A DNA stretch of 64,000 nucleotides from Ailurus styani (GCA_002007465.1 LNAC01001813.1:26396-90395); one strand, 5' to 3'; counted from the first letter of the stretch, positions 11,646-25,338 are shown. Notes: a model not told the origin generated them from the sequence alone. Made by a program: numbers and translations.

Positions 11646-11954
11646 TTTGCTTTTTGAAGAGATTAACTGATTAACTAACTAGATTGATGTTCCTGATCTT
11701 ACTGGTCTTCATGCCTAGCTGGGTGCCTAGAGCTCCTCTCCTCTACAAGCTGCTGTCTGATCTAGTTACCAAGGCTCCCAACCAAGCCCACAGGGACTCT
11801 CAGGATTGAGAGTGCAGGTTGGACCTCAGTAAGTTCAAGCAATGCTCTTGCAGAGCATCTTGGGGTAATTATATTCTCTGGTCTGATAGACACTAATTAG
11901 TCCTTATTTTTTAAGAGAAGATGAACTTTCCCCTAAATGAGTGGAAAAATGGTT
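11646..11954. other. No recognisable feature
   Basis: A short unique stretch between an L1 relic and a MIR. Confidence 0.5.
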
Positions 11955-12165
11955 CAAACTGTGGGAGGTAATGACAGGACCTTTGGAATCAGACAGCAAA
12001 GTTTTAGAGCTCAGCTCTAGCATTTACTGGTACTGAGATTTTGACAAGAACTTAAACCTTCTAAGCCTGGCTTCTTGTCTGTTATATGGGGAAATAACAC
12101 CTACTTCCCAGAGCTATTGGTATCATTAAATGAGATAATTTTTAAGATCTCATTAGCAACTGCAA
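11955..12165 (+). mobile_element. MIR SINE
   Basis: 'tttggaatcagacagcaaag', 'ctagcatttactggtactga', 'gttatatggggaaataacac' and 'taaatgagataattttt' follow the full MIR order. Confidence 0.75.
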
Positions 12166-12229
12166 TGCATGATTCATTGCTCTTTGTTACTAATACGTGA
12201 TGTCAGCACCCAATGAGTAAACAGATAAG

Positions 12230-12460
12230 GGATGAACATTTTTCCTCAAGTCAGCTATTATATTAAGTGTCTTGGATGATAATCTCATTTAATAATTAGT
12301 AAAACAACCCATTTTTTTAATATGAGAAACTTAAGCTTTAGAAAGGTTATGTTTCCCAAGATCACATGAACTCAAAGCCCCTTCTTTACTCATATAATTA
12401 TTAGTTACTTGCATTGTAACTGTTGGTGTCCCTCTATGATGACTTAGTATCATCCCAAAT
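12230..12460 (-). mobile_element. MIR SINE, reverse
   Basis: 'aatctcatttaataattag', then 'gagaaacttaagctttaga' and 'gtttcccaagatcacatgaa', corresponds to MIR in reverse ('gaggaaactgaggct...ttgcccaaggtcacac'). Confidence 0.6.
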
Positions 12461-13074
12461 AATTCAGATAAACCCCATAGAAAATAACAGGGCTGAGTTA
12501 TTATAGACACATTCAATGCACACATTTTTTTTGTATACATCATCTTTTAGTTAAAATTTCCAACTACTCAAGAACTTGCTCATACTGCCCCAGGTGGCCT
12601 TTTATTTCATGTGTGCCTTTTCTTAAGACCCAAAGATCACACTGTGGGCATCTGAGGTGACTTCGAAGGATGTTAATTGGAGGGAAAACTGTAGAGAGAG
12701 ACTCAAGACTTAAATTCAAATAACCCAACTGGATTTTGGAAGGCAAGTTAAAAATAAAGTGTTTTTTTTCTGAAAAGGTGCTACACTGAGGAGAACCACT
12801 TTCACATAATGCTCCAAATTCCATCTGTGAAGGAGGAGAGGAGAAGAAAACTCACTCTACTCTTTGTCCAGGGGGGCCTGAAGGTGGGATGGGAGGACAA
12901 ACCCATCAAAACATCTCAGGTCCATAATCAGTTGCTGTCATCATGGCAACTGGACCTAGAAACGTCATTCCTAAAGATATTTCACTAAAGGTGAAAAAGA
13001 CTACCTGAAAAGAAATGGGGTAATGTCTGTGTCCCCCAGAAGCTGTAGAGGCAGAATCTCTAGATGATAGAATC
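12461..13074. other. No recognisable feature
   Basis: Unique-looking sequence. Frames in this stretch have no recognisable domain. Confidence 0.5.
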
Positions 13075-13214
13075 AGCTTTTGACAGAACAGTGAGAAAGT
13101 TACATTTTACTAAGTGCTGGAGGGATCAGTGCACCGTGTGTGTTTGTTTTAGTCCTTATCATGCCACACATAAATCTGATAATAGTGGGCACCTCTTACA
13201 AAAATATTGGAAAG

Positions 13215-13435
13215 GAGAAGGGTCAGTGACAAGCACAGGCTTTAAATCTGGGCATATTTTCAATCCCAGCTCCATCACTGTTGATGACGTGACCTTGGGC
13301 AGCAATGACCTTGGGCAATGGTTTGCCTCTTTGCACCTCCTCTGTCAAATGTGGGTAAGAAAAAGGTTGTAAGAATTAAATGCAAGGTGTAAAGCACTCT
13401 GAAGAGTGAAGGGTATTCAATTAGTACTCAATAAA
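13215..13435 (+). mobile_element. MIR SINE
   Basis: 'cccagctccatcactgttga' with 'gacgtgaccttgggcagcaa', then 'gtaagaattaaatgcaagg' and the 'tcaattagtactcaataaaa' end, in MIR order. The 'gaccttgggca' core is doubled. Confidence 0.75.
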
Positions 13436-14924
13436 ATGTATAAAACTAAGAAACAAATCATAGACTAGCAGCCCACCAGCCGGTAAGTGAATGTATGGCA
13501 GCAAGTTTTACTGGCCTGTTGGTGGTGGCAGGCCTGCTCCATTCTGAACTGTCTTCCATTCTTTGTTGTCCCACCAGGGCTGAGTATCCATTCCCAATAC
13601 CCTATTATCTATCTTAAAGAAGAGAAATAATTTTCTGTATTCATATTTTTAATCAAAACTAGGGATAAGAAAAGATAAGAACAGTGAATCTGATATATAT
13701 TTTTAAAGGAGGGGAAGCAGATGCTATTCCTAAGTGTTGATTATGAAAACAACCAGAATAATTCATTTATGTGAACTTCTGGCCACTAAAGTTATTTAAA
13801 TTTGCTGCTTCTGATTTTTGAGCCATTGGGGGTAAAGGACAACACCGATGTCTGGGCATCAAGAAACATAAATTATCCTATAATCTTAGAGAATCTTAGG
13901 ATTAGAGGGAACCAGAAATAAATCAGAAACACACACACACTCACTTTAGAAGTCTATTCCTCTCCAATCTGCATATACCATGAGAAGAAAGCAGCAAACT
14001 GAAATGTAGAAAGGATGAATGTAAAGATCTAAACTTGGGTTTATAAAAAATTTACTTGCACAAGAAAAGAATGAAGACATTTGAGTTTGAAAAGTTCCTC
14101 AGTAAAAAATAGGAACTTCATCTCAAAATCTTTAAATATGACTCAGAGGATTTCAGGTCTGCACATTCTTTGGTATTTCTATTTTGTGACTATAAAGCAC
14201 CACTGACTATAAAGCACTCCTCTCCCAGAGGAGATTACAGCAGCTTTCCCTTCCTCCTGGTCCCACTCAGAACAACTTGGGAAAGTAATGCCTTTTCACT
14301 TTCATTGGAGCATCTATCAGGGCAGCACCAAATCCATAGAGCATATAGTTGGTGGTTTTCTCAGCCTAGACCAGCTGCAGGTGCCAAAAGTAACTGTCAA
14401 TGCTTAGGTTTCCATCAGTACCCCCAGGGAAAACTGGACTCTTTATTTTCTGTTCCTTGCCTTATTTTGATGTTCTTAAACCTGTTGTGTATCATTCAGT
14501 GAATGTTATTATAGGATCTGACTACAAAGATCCCCAAATATAACATCTTAAATGATGTAAGAGTGAAACTCATCACCAAGAGCTTTTGCTAAAGGCTTCT
14601 TTGTATGCAGTCCAACACTGGACCTTGGACAAGAAGGGAAGCATCTTATCCCTGAGATTTAAGGCTGTCTAATTCTGACAGCCCAGCAACAGAAATAAAT
14701 AAAACTTAAATACGTGCTGAGTCAATAAGGACCAAAGTATTTCATATCACGCATAAACTGAAGACAAGAAATTATTTGGGTGGTGGTTCAAATTCAGTTA
14801 ACACTTCTAATCTCTTACCAGGGACAGGACAACAGATTGTGAGTTCCCTGAGGGCAAAGTTGTACTGGGTTAGTAGATGAATATTTAGGGAATGAATGGC
14901 AATGTATTTGGAACTTTCATCTAT
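13436..14924. other. No recognisable feature
   Basis: About 1.5 kb of unique-looking DNA with a short (AC)n at about 13929. No exon or repeat was recognised. Confidence 0.5.
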
Positions 14925-15030
14925 ATTACCACATTTCATCTCCACTTCATGCATAATAAAACTGGGGGGTCAGAGCACATAAAGGGCTTATTGCCCAAGT
15001 CACAACAGTGACAACAGTCCTCTGTTCTCC
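14925..15030 (-). mobile_element. Weak MIR fragment, reverse
   Basis: 'attaccacatttcatctcca' and 'gggcttattgcccaagtcac' resemble the reversed MIR tail. Low similarity. Confidence 0.35.
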
Positions 15031-16014
15031 TTCTCAGTTCCCTGGCCACCCTGTTTGTCAGGGCATAGCCTCCAGGTCTAGTGAGTGAGGTGGGACTGCA
15101 GTTGTGTTTGGCAGGTGGGACAGCTCTCTCCACACATCACCTAGTGGGTGAGGTAACACTTGGTGAAAATTCCAATTTAGTTGCTTCAGAGATAATAGCA
15201 ATAGAGAGACTAACCAACAATATCCCATGCTCAGGTACAGAGGCAGGAAAGGGACTACACAAAGAAACTCAGTAGAAGGAAGCAGACAGAGAGAAAGTGA
15301 AATAGTTCAGGATGCCCTGCAGGGAGAGCAAAAGGAGAAGGTTTGAGAAAAGCTAAAAAAGAAAACAAAAACAAAAACAAAAAACAAAAAACAAAACCAC
15401 CATAGGGTCAAAGCTACAGATAGAGAATGCATCCCCTAAGAAGACCAACGACAGAGTCCTCAGACTTCATCCATCCGAAAGTCATCCTTCTTTTGGCCAG
15501 CACAGTTTTTGACTCCTTCTTGAATAAGTCGTCTTTACAGATAACCTCAGTGCCCACCACACTCTATCACTCCAGTCCAGTAACTTCACTCCTGTATGAT
15601 GCCAGCCTGGTCACTGAGAGTGTCTAAATTCATGACTCTTCCTAAAGTCTTTCCAAAGGTCACAGCCCCAAAAGTGCTTCCTAACCCAACAAGAACAGGA
15701 AGCAGAACTAGCACATATCAGATTCTTTCAGAGCCTGCTGCCTGATTTCCTTTAGGCTCACCCTGATTTAATTTACTCCTTTAGTGTATGGACACACCCT
15801 GCTTTCATCTGTTTCTCTTAACCTAGCTCATAATTATGCAACATAGTGTCTGCTAGAATAAATCTTCCTTCCATATCTTCACTCCAAACAGGGTGAATAT
15901 GTAATGACATGATGATGTGAGTAATCTTTCTGCCTGCATAGGCTTTTTTTTTAAATGAAAAATTATTTAGAAAAATATTAATTCTAAATTTCAAGAAAAG
16001 AAAAAAAATATCCA
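15031..16014. other. Unique sequence with an A/C simple repeat
   Basis: No gene recognised. An (AAAAAC)n simple repeat occupies about 15353-15400. Confidence 0.55.
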
Positions 16015-16222
16015 GGGGCACCTGGGTGGCTCAGTTGTTAAGCGTCTGCCTTAGACTCAGGTCATGATCTCAGGGTCCTGGAATAGAGCCCTTCATAGGG
16101 TTCCTGCTTAGCTGGAAGCCTGCTTCCCCCTCACCTACTCCCCTACCTGTGTTCCCTCTCTCACTGTGTCTCTCTCTGTCAAATAAATAAATAAAATCTT
16201 TAAAAAAAGAAAAAAGAAAAAA
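16015..16222 (+). mobile_element. SINEC, forward
   Basis: Begins 'ggggcacctgggtggctcag' and ends 'caaataaataaataaaatct' plus an A-rich tail. Moderately diverged from the young copy 100 bp downstream, so it inserted earlier. Confidence 0.93.
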
Positions 16223-16314
16223 CTTTCAGTGAGTACCCATTTAACCAAACTGTCCTTTCTCTGAATACTGAATATCTGATATGAGCTTAAAATGTTCAGG
16301 AGCATTTTGTAATA

Positions 16315-16542
16315 AAGAAGTGTGTGGGGCGCCTGGGTGGCTCAGTGGGTTAAAGCCTCTGCTTTCGGCTCAGGTCATGATCTCAGCGTCCTGGGATCGA
16401 GGCCCGCATCGGGCTCTCTGCTCAGCAGGGAGCCTGCTTCCTCCTCTCCTTGTCTCTCTGCCTGCCTCTCTGCCTACTTGTAATCTCTCTCTGTGTCAAA
16501 TAAATAAATAAAATCTTAAAAAAAAAAAAGAAGAAGTGTGTG
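16315..16542 (+). mobile_element. Young SINEC with 12-bp target-site duplication
   Basis: The perfect duplication 'aagaagtgtgtg' (16315-16326 and 16531-16542) flanks a complete SINE at 16327-16530. It has a tRNA-related head, 'ctctgctttcggctcaggtc', a CT-rich middle, the 'aaataaataaataaaatct' tail and poly(A). This is near consensus for the youngest sub-family here. Confidence 0.97.
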
Positions 16543-17484
16543 AATAAGACATACATTACTTTTGGTCTGCCTAAGTTGCAAGTTTGCCTGTTCTAAGCAA
16601 GCACTATTTTCTTATGTAATATTTATACAGGTAGAGTCACATGAGGAAAATGAGAAAACTTAAGACATCTCTGCAGCTTGAACTAAATCCATAAGAAACC
16701 TAATTGCTAGAGAGGAACACACATCTATACTCTAGCTCTATGAATGCTGGTATATATTTTTAACAACTTTTTAAACATTGAGTGACTAAGAATTTATTAG
16801 AATTCTGTGCACTGAATCCATTAGCTTGGGGGAGAAAATAAGTGGGAAATATGCTCTTAAAAGATGGAGCATGTGCTATCTCCCTGCTGGAGTTTCAGAA
16901 CTCAATTACTGCTTAAAGAAAACCTGGAGAGACTCTCTGGGGCACATCGTCGGCCTCCTGAGACTACAGTAGGCCAATAGGCTTGAGCGTGTCCCCTACT
17001 CAGAAAGTGCAAAAGTCACCCTGCAGATCTTCCCTCAGCATCTGAGATACTTCAGAAAGGCTGTTGGCAACTCCAGGCCAGCTCTTTTTAGAAAAAAATT
17101 AAGTTGACAAGAGTCATTTAATTTAATTTAATGAAGAATAACTAAGAACCTGTTATATGTTTCAAGATATCAAAAACAATAACAGAACAGTAATGTCTGG
17201 GTCCTTTCCAATCTCCAGTTGGGGTTAAACCTCTTTGAGTAGGTGCTCACCAGCAGTCAGAGAAGGGTTTTTTTCTGCAGGCTTTTGCATCTTCCTGCCT
17301 GACACAGGATCTGGAAAATGGGCAATGTTCACATAAGAAGTGAACATTTTTGAAAACTAAACATGTGCACTTTCATAGGACACACACACACGCCACACAA
17401 ACTTGCTCTGGACGTGGCCATTTCCAAATATTGCAATCATTTCTTGTGATGAGAATCTCAGAGTCAAGAGTACCCACATTGAAA
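16543..17484. other. No recognisable feature
   Basis: Unique-looking sequence with a short (AC)n near 17381. No gene recognised. Confidence 0.5.
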
Positions 17485-17670
17485 ATGGACAGACCTAGGT
17501 TCAAATTCCCACCATTCCATGTTCAGATATGAGGATATAAGCAAATTCTCTGTTTCTTCATCTGAACAATGAGCGTAGAATCACCCAGCTCCCAGAGTTG
17601 CAGGAAGGATCAAATGCAAGTGTGTATAGAAGTCCTATCACATATTATGTGCTCAATAAAGGTTATTGTT
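17485..17670 (+). mobile_element. MIR SINE
   Basis: 'acagacctaggttcaaattc', 'tctgtttcttcatctgaaca', 'gaaggatcaaatgcaagtgt' and 'tgtgctcaataaaggttatt' cover MIR to its 3' end. Confidence 0.8.
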
Positions 17671-18199
17671 ATCTGTGAGGAAAGATGGAAAGAGCATAAC
17701 ATCTGTTGATTACCTATTTGTCATATGTGTTTAGAGCTTCTGCACATACATTTCATTTTGTATATGTACACACAACTGTGAAGTAACTGTTAAGAATCAT
17801 TTAAGTTAAAATCATAACTATCATACAAATAAAATAAACATGAGTCAAATATTTTATTTAACTTATTAATAAGAAAACTAGTAAGATATTAGAACTAATT
17901 CAAAAAGAATTTAAAAAAACACATAGGTAGGCTATCACAAATACTAAAGTGAATTTAGAAGTAGATCAAAATTGCTAGGTATCTACACAGCTATCTGTTG
18001 CATTCCCCTAGATAAAATTTATTTGAATCTCTATGTTCAAGAATCATTTGCATTACCATATTTTTTCTATACTTTCAGAGTTGTAAAGTAGCTCAAAGAC
18101 AATAAAAGGGGTAGGCCCCTTGTAAAATCAGATAATCTGTAAGGGTTATTAGACATTGTTTTTATTTTTGTTTATTTAAATTTTTTACTATATTTTCTG
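17671..18199. other. No recognisable feature
   Basis: AT-rich unique sequence upstream of the first coding exon. No convincing 5' UTR exon or promoter could be picked out. Confidence 0.45.
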
Positions 18200-18554
<355 letters not shown>

Positions 18555-18559
18555 TAAAC

Positions 18560-19140
18560 TAGATTTCTGTAGAAATACAGAAATCACATCAGATGTGAAG
18601 AACGCATATATTCAATATGGTATGGTAAAGCCGGCGAAGTTATGAGAAGAAAGGAAAACAATACCCAGAAGAAATTTGTTATATTCACAGGTCTCAGAGA
18701 AAAGGTTATCACATACCATGCAGGGCCACAGATGAAGCACCAAGTCTTGCCCAAGTGTCAAAAGACAGAAGCATGATGAAAATCTAAGCCGGAACTTTTA
18801 TTGGAGTTTCTGAACAAAAGGCAAGGCAGAGTAAGTTTAGTATTCGCTAATTTGAATAATCCCAGAGGGCTTTGGGCTATCAGTGTGGTTCCTAGTTCTC
18901 TGGTACCTAGCCCTGGAATACCTTAGGTAAGGGGAAATATGGCTTCATGTGTGAGAGTTAGTCGTTGGGGCCCCAGACTCAGGACTGGTTGACATGCTCA
19001 CAGCAAGCCTTTTAATATCTCTAAGAAAAGTCTAGTCCTTTCCATGCCCAGCAAGTTTCTTAAGATGTCAAAACATCATAAAGTATAGAAAATTCAAGAC
19101 ATGATCAATTTGTCTACTTATTCAGTCTTACCACCACCTA
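18560..19140. other. Unique intronic sequence
   Basis: No repeat or RNA gene recognised between the donor region and the MER20-like element. Confidence 0.5.
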
Positions 19141-19352
19141 TACTAGGGTTTTTCAACCTAGCACTATTGACATTTAGGGCCAGATAATTCTGGGTGTGTG
19201 TGTGTGTCTTGTGCTTTGTAAGATGTTTAGCAGCATCCCTCAAAACTTTACAGTCCAGTAGGACTCCCATACCCATTCTGACAACAAGAAGATCTGCTGA
19301 CATTACCAAATATTGCCTAGAGGGAAAAGTCACTCTTTATTGAGAACCAGTG
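19141..19352 (-). mobile_element. MER20-like hAT-Charlie element, reverse
   Basis: 'tttcaacctagcactattga', 'agggccagataattctggg', 'agatgtttagcagcatccct' and the closing 'attgagaaccagtgac' are the MER20-like consensus in reverse. It has an internal (TG)n expansion at 19194-19207. Confidence 0.75.
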
Positions 19353-22300
19353 ACTTATAGATAAGGATAAGCCTTTTTATATATAAATAAAAATGAGGTT
19401 CTGTTATTTATATCTTGATAAACTGAAAATTTTTTTCCCTTACCTCACTTCTTTTGCAATCCCCAGCACATGAGGTACACTAAATTTCAAGGTTAGGTCA
19501 ACAGATGTATGTAAATATATAAGATCTCACACCTGGGATGATATATATTAATATTCTTGGGGGAAGGAAAATGTGGTCTTCCTCTCTTTAGCAAGTAAAC
19601 TTGATATTCTTGCCAAAGGAATCTGCTGAAGGAAACATATACTATTGTGAGGTCACATGTGTCAACATCACTCTGAATAAAAGAGCCAGCACATGCTGTC
19701 TCACATGCAGAGCTTAGGATCAGACAGATCAACTCATTTTTTCAGAAACTAACTGGGTTCTCTCTCCCTAAAATGGGAACAGCTCATCCGGGCTGTCTGT
19801 TTTGCTAAGATGCCTACTCACAGTGGAGTGGCACCTGAGTATTCTGCTAGTCACAAGGCACTATGCCTCCATATTTCTGATCATGCCAAGCTGCAAACAT
19901 GTGTCATTCACATGTGTTGAACCAATATTAACTTCTAAAAACCTTATTAGCTCTGGAAGGGATCTGATAGCCATAGCCAAAGAAGAGCTCTGCCACTATT
20001 CCAGCTACATTCCTGTTTATCCAGCAAGCAAAATCAGGCTTTTCAACATGCAGAAGAGTTGCATGTTAGAGCACCCAGTCCCAGTGATTCCAGGGGAGTA
20101 AGGAAAGTCAGTTGTGTGGTTCCTGCCTTCTTCTAATTCTCAGCCCACAAACTCACTGACAGCCAAATCCCAGCATGAACTCTGTACATCTTCCCTTCCA
20201 GAACTCTCAAGATATGGAATTAAAAGCATAATTTGTAATATCATTTTATTTTTATCAGAATATATACACAGTCCATCTGTATATATAAGAAAAAGATTAA
20301 AATAAAATACACTAAGATAAAAAGAATTATTTTTGATTGGTGGAATGATAGATTTTATGTGTATAAGCCCCCTAGTTTTTCAAAGTTTCCCCAAGGATGT
20401 TCTGCCATTTTGTAATTAGCCAAAATAAAGTTATGAAAAGACAACCAATTACAAATGGTCTGTGGAACAAATGCATTTACAAATAATTAAACAATTTTTT
20501 AAATTTTAAAATAAGTTAAACAAATAATTCTCCAGATTCCCAGGTGCCCCAGAAATGACCCCTTCCAAGTTGGGGCAGTTTTCTCTCCCTTCTACAACCA
20601 AGAGAATAAATCTTCAAAATGTGCTTATCATGAAACATTTCACCATTGTGTCCCACAAATAAATGTTTAAAGATATGAACAGAGCCTCTGCATTGAAAAT
20701 CTTAAGGAACAGGGGAGTAGAGGCAGCTTTGTGGGGTTCCCCACTCTGTTCTGGAGTCTCACTTACCAGAGCTATTTCCCTTATCAACTATGAATAAAAA
20801 ATCCCAAAGCTTTCTTATTTTTGTAAACAGTGTACGAAAACCTAGTGGTTTTGTCATTATTTTTGCTAAATACCCCAGATTTATTTTCACATCAAAACCA
20901 GAATGTTGGAATATTTGTTTAAATCCTGCTGATCTGAGCAAACAGTTTGAAACAGAATAATAGTGTACCTTCCAACATACATTTACAGAGCAGTGAAGGT
21001 CATAAATCTCAATGTCCCTATTCTAGCCCTGTGACCTATACCTCCCCATACATATGTGTATACATAAGTACACACTCCCAACACACATACTAATACTCAC
21101 ACTATATTTTATTCTACTCTCTTTTATAAAAGGCAAATTCAAGACCCTGTGTAATACAGAAATATTCTAAGTGAACACTAGAAGACAAAAACTCTAAAAT
21201 TTTCCACCAGTCCCTTTGCTGATAGAACAAAATCAATATTGCTTTATGTTCTCTGCTAGTCTGACAAGCAAGACTTGTGCCAAAGCTGGGTAGAGAGGAA
21301 ACAGGTGTTTTGCCATGGACATGCTTGTTAGCACACTCCTGCAAGTTCACTGACAGAGGAATTCAGGCAGAGCTGCAGAGCATCTATTTACCCTGGTAAC
21401 TGATGTAGCTGGCAGAGACCTTGGAGTGAGATCATGAAGTAAGGTGAGTGACCTCAGAACTAGAAACCCCTTACTTTTAATGAGTGTGGCCGGAAAGAAG
21501 CAACACAAGAGGAATAAGATTGGTCCATAGAGAAGTTGAAAATTGCAGATAACTGATGGAGACAATGTGATGCAGTGTAGATATGATAACCAAACTTCCT
21601 AGTTTTGGGGACAGTCCAGGTAAACACCTATCATTTTGTTATAATTACAGATTATAATTTTCCTTTTTATTTTAAAAGTATTCCGGTTTAGATGATAAAT
21701 TACATGGACACCTAAGTGTAAATGACCATCAGCCTGTAGCTGATAACTGAGAAACTGTGCAGTGTTTATATAAAAAAAAATAGTGGTTTAGTATAAGTAT
21801 GGTTTCAAAATACCTCTTCAGGATTTAACAGAATTCACAGCATCAGGTAGACATAAAATCTGGTGGACTTGAGTGGGAAAGGGGTTTATGAAGTCTCACT
21901 TCCGGACCACTCACCTCCCTCTGCTTGATTCCTGCTTATCAGTTGTGTCATTTGGGATGCTTTCAGCTGCAGGTAAAAAAATATCCAAATCATAATCTCC
22001 TAGCCAGATGAAATCATTATTTCATTATTTTATAACCTGTGTTGGTTTTTAGAGCTCTGCCCCACAATCAGGCCAGTGAGCTGTAGGTCACAAGGAAACC
22101 GGCATCAGGGCCATCTCTCCTTATTAAGGAAAAACTACTATAAAGGCATATCTGTTATTCTACCGGAATAGAAGTGGCAAAATCACTGACCTTTCATATT
22201 CAAACAAATGTACAGAGACTGTAATGGAGTACCAAGATTGGAAGTGGGAGATCAAGAACTCAATAAACTGTAAACTCTTTGATGACCAGGATTATTTTAC

Positions 22301-23884
22301 TACTATTCTTTATATATTGTAGTAACCACAGAAGTACTCTATTCAGAACTCATTGAAGGTAGCTTGCAATGGGGCACATAGCTGACTGAGAACTCTAGCT
22401 GCAACCCTTCTGGATCCATCACTGAACTTGAGGTTAAACTTAATCCCAACTGCTCCTAGCCCATGACTGAGCATGGCAGAGGAAACTAGTTCTGGGGAGT
22501 TCCTGCGTGACAGAGCTTCTCTGCTGGGCAACTTGCCCAGGGCCTCCCCATCAACCCAGCCCAAGCTTTTTTAGCACTGTGCTGTGGGGTGGAGCTCTTC
22601 GTACCCACATTTTTTCCCCTCCCTCTCCTTCGACAGGGATCAGGCCAGCATGGAAGTCTGAAGACTGTCCTGACCACTTCAGTTCACTCTCCACCTTTAT
22701 TTTTCATGGGTGATTCCTCCAAGTCTGCTTCTTGGAGGATCCATACTGATACATATATTTGGTGCCTCTCACATGATAGAAAAAATCTGATTTTGTGCCC
22801 AACTGCTCTTCATTGGTTTCCAGTAAGGATGTTATGATTCTAGTTTAAGAATCTCAGAAAAAACATCCTGCTTCTAGTCAAACCCCATACTTATCAGGGA
22901 GAATCTGTGTTCCTGTGTATTAACTACAACTTCTGCACAGTTCAGATGAATCTGGAATAATAAATAATAAATGTTGTTTGGTCTCCATTTGAAAAGTGAA
23001 GTCAATATTTGTAGGCTTAAGGGAAAATGTTATCTTCAAGCTTCAAATGCCAGTTGTATTGCTTTTCTACTGTATCTCAGTCTATATACCAATTTTTAAA
23101 TTTTACCGTTCTCATATTGACCTTCCTTACTACAAAATAAAAGGTCTTTATATGCACCTATATTCACCACTTTACTGAGAACCCAAGGTAAATGGCAGCA
23201 ACACAGTGATAAATAATGTTGATCAGAAAGGGACAGCAAACAATCTAAATATTCAGAAAACAAGATTTAAAGAGAACTTGGGTAGATAGAGCCCTGAATC
23301 CTTCACAATCTGGCAACAAATAGTGTTAAAGCTGTTATAAAAAGTGGATAAATGTGTTATGAACCCCAGATTCCTAAGCTCTATTCCTAGAATAAATTGA
23401 TCACTCCAAATGCATTAGTTTGGTAAGAAGCAGAGAGCAAGATTTGATGGGTGTGAGATTTTTGGGGGGAAACCCCTGTGAGAAAAAAATGGGGAGGAAA
23501 TTGTGTTGTGCTAACAAATGTTTAAAAACTGGCTCCCTGTGGAAAACAATGTACATGTGTGTACACATATGTAAGTTTATCATAAATTTCACAGGTATAA
23601 AGGATGTGCAGCACACGATTTACAAATATTAAGAAAATATTCAATTTTCTTTATTTTAGATTCCATATAGCTAACTGATTTTCATGGTATGCTTTTATTG
23701 GTTTATGCCAACCTCTTTCATCTACAGCCAATCTATAGTTGCAATTCAACCAAGATTTGACAAAAATCAGACAATGAGTACTTAATTACTATTAATTTAA
23801 CAAATAAGTCAAGTCATCAAGGATAATTTTCTAGTATTTGAAGAATATTTACACAATTTCTATGAATGTATTTATTTATTTGTT

Positions 23885-23939
23885 TGATATTTGCAATGTA
23901 ATAGCACATTATGTATTGATATTTGCAATGTATAGCACA
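23885..23939 (+). repeat. Short tandem duplication
   Basis: 'tgatatttgcaatgtaatag' (from 23885) recurs from 23917 with one base missing. The period is 32 bp. Confidence 0.9.
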
Positions 23940-23942
23940 ATA

Positions 23943-23962
23943 GCTGTGTCTATAGACACAGC
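23943..23962. repeat. Perfect 20-bp palindrome
   Basis: GCTGTGTCTATAGACACAGC reads the same on both strands. Ten-base arms with no spacer lie immediately beside the tandem duplication. Confidence 0.97.
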
Positions 23963-24037
23963 ACACTTCTAAATTTAATCTGCATTATTAAAATTGTCTC
24001 CATCACTGTAAAAGTCTAGATGAGTCCCCCTCATCTA

Positions 24038-24262
24038 CAGGGGTCAACAAACATTTTTTATAAGGACAAGATCGTAAATATTGAGGGGAGGGGGCATGTG
24101 GTCTCTTTTGCATCTACTCAACTCTGTCATTATTGTGTGAAAGCAGCCTTAGAGAATATGTAAACAAAGGGTCAGAACTATTTTTCAATGAAACTTTATT
24201 TATTTACAAACACAGGCAACTGGCAAGATTTATAGTGTTTGCCAACATCCATGCTGTAAATG
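24038..24262 (+). mobile_element. Non-autonomous hAT-type DNA transposon
   Basis: Starts 'caggggtcaacaaacatttt', with 'actcaactctgtcattattg', 'gtgaaagcagccttagagaa' and 'aactttatttatttacaaac' in the order of a common eutherian hAT MITE whose ends are CAGGGGTC. The exact MER name is not recalled. Confidence 0.65.
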
Positions 24263-24419
24263 GTTTATTTCAAGCTACCGATGTGACATCAGTGAAGATG
24301 AATTGAGAAGGCAATGGCATCTCATCATATAATAATTTCACCACTTAAATATAATAGGCCTAAATAATCTGAAGATCATAGATTATTGCAAAATAACTAG
24401 AAAGTGATGAATTTTACAG

Positions 24420-24545
24420 TTATGACTGTTTTTTAATATAATTAAAATTAATATAATTAATATAACATTAAACTAATAGTCTTCATAAACTAAATAGATT
24501 AAAATTAATATAATTTAATTGTAATTTTATAATTTACTCTTAGTA
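24420..24545. repeat. AT-rich low-complexity region
   Basis: Repeated 'aaaattaatataatt' units, over 85% A+T. Confidence 0.9.
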
Positions 24546-25092
24546 ACATTTACATTTAATAATGATCTTACAAAATCCCTAAAAAATTAAGAATTGTCCT
24601 CACAATTCTGTTAGCACACAACATCTATTAGCTAAGATGAGCCAGAGAAGTTAAGGAGAGTTGTCAGACTGTGATACAGGTCTGACCTCCATGAATGAGA
24701 AAGGGAAAGAAGCGGAACTGGGCTAGGCAGCAGGGCGAGCCCAATAAAGTTTTGGCCAGACTAACGGGAAGTCATTGAGCCAAAGGCAACTGTTCAAAGA
24801 AGCTCTGCATCTTGCAGAGAGAGACCTGCATTAGTACCTCTGCTGTGCTCAGTTACTGGCTGAGTGTAGCCCAAGAAAAGTCTGGCCTTGGTGCAAATGC
24901 TTGGGGCAGATGTAGATGGGAAGTAGTTACAGATGGGAAGCAGCTATGCTCCCCACAGCAGCATCTTTGAGTGGCACATTTTCATGCCCACTATATCCAG
25001 AAAAAGTTAAAGCCCCTTTAATTAGTGAATGAGTTCACATTATATTAAGAATTTCATCCAGTTCCATGAAATACACAAATAGAAATTTATTT
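24546..25092. other. No recognisable feature
   Basis: Unique intronic sequence between AT-rich DNA and a SINEC. Confidence 0.5.
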
Positions 25093-25338
25093 AAAAACAA
25101 ATAGTCACGGGCGCCTGGGTGGCTCAGTGGGTTAATGCCTCTGCTTTCGGCTCAGGTCATGATCTCAGGGTCCTGGGATCGAGGCCCGCATCGGGCTCCC
25201 TGCTCGGCGGGGAGCCTGCTTCCCCCTCTCTCTCTCTCTGCCTGCCTCTCTGCCTCCTTGTGATCTCTCTCCCTCTGTGAAATAAATAAATAAAATCTTT
25301 AAAAAAAAAAAAAAAAAACAAAAAAAAACAAATAGTCA
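25093..25338 (+). mobile_element. Young SINEC with 15-bp target-site duplication
   Basis: 'aaaaacaaatagtca' at 25093-25107 and again at 25324-25338 flanks a complete forward SINE. Its sequence is almost the same as the copy at 16327 ('ctctgctttcggctcaggtc'). It has a long A tail interrupted by C. Confidence 0.97.

Larger units (their letters stand above)
19353..24037. other. Long, largely unique intronic stretch
   Basis: About 4.7 kb where I recognise no gene and no clear repeat family. Small features: a 32-bp-period partial tandem duplication at 23885-23939 ('tgatatttgcaatgta' twice) and a perfect 20-bp palindrome at 23943-23962. Frames on both strands around 22340-22840 have no recognisable product. 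Confidence 0.5.
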
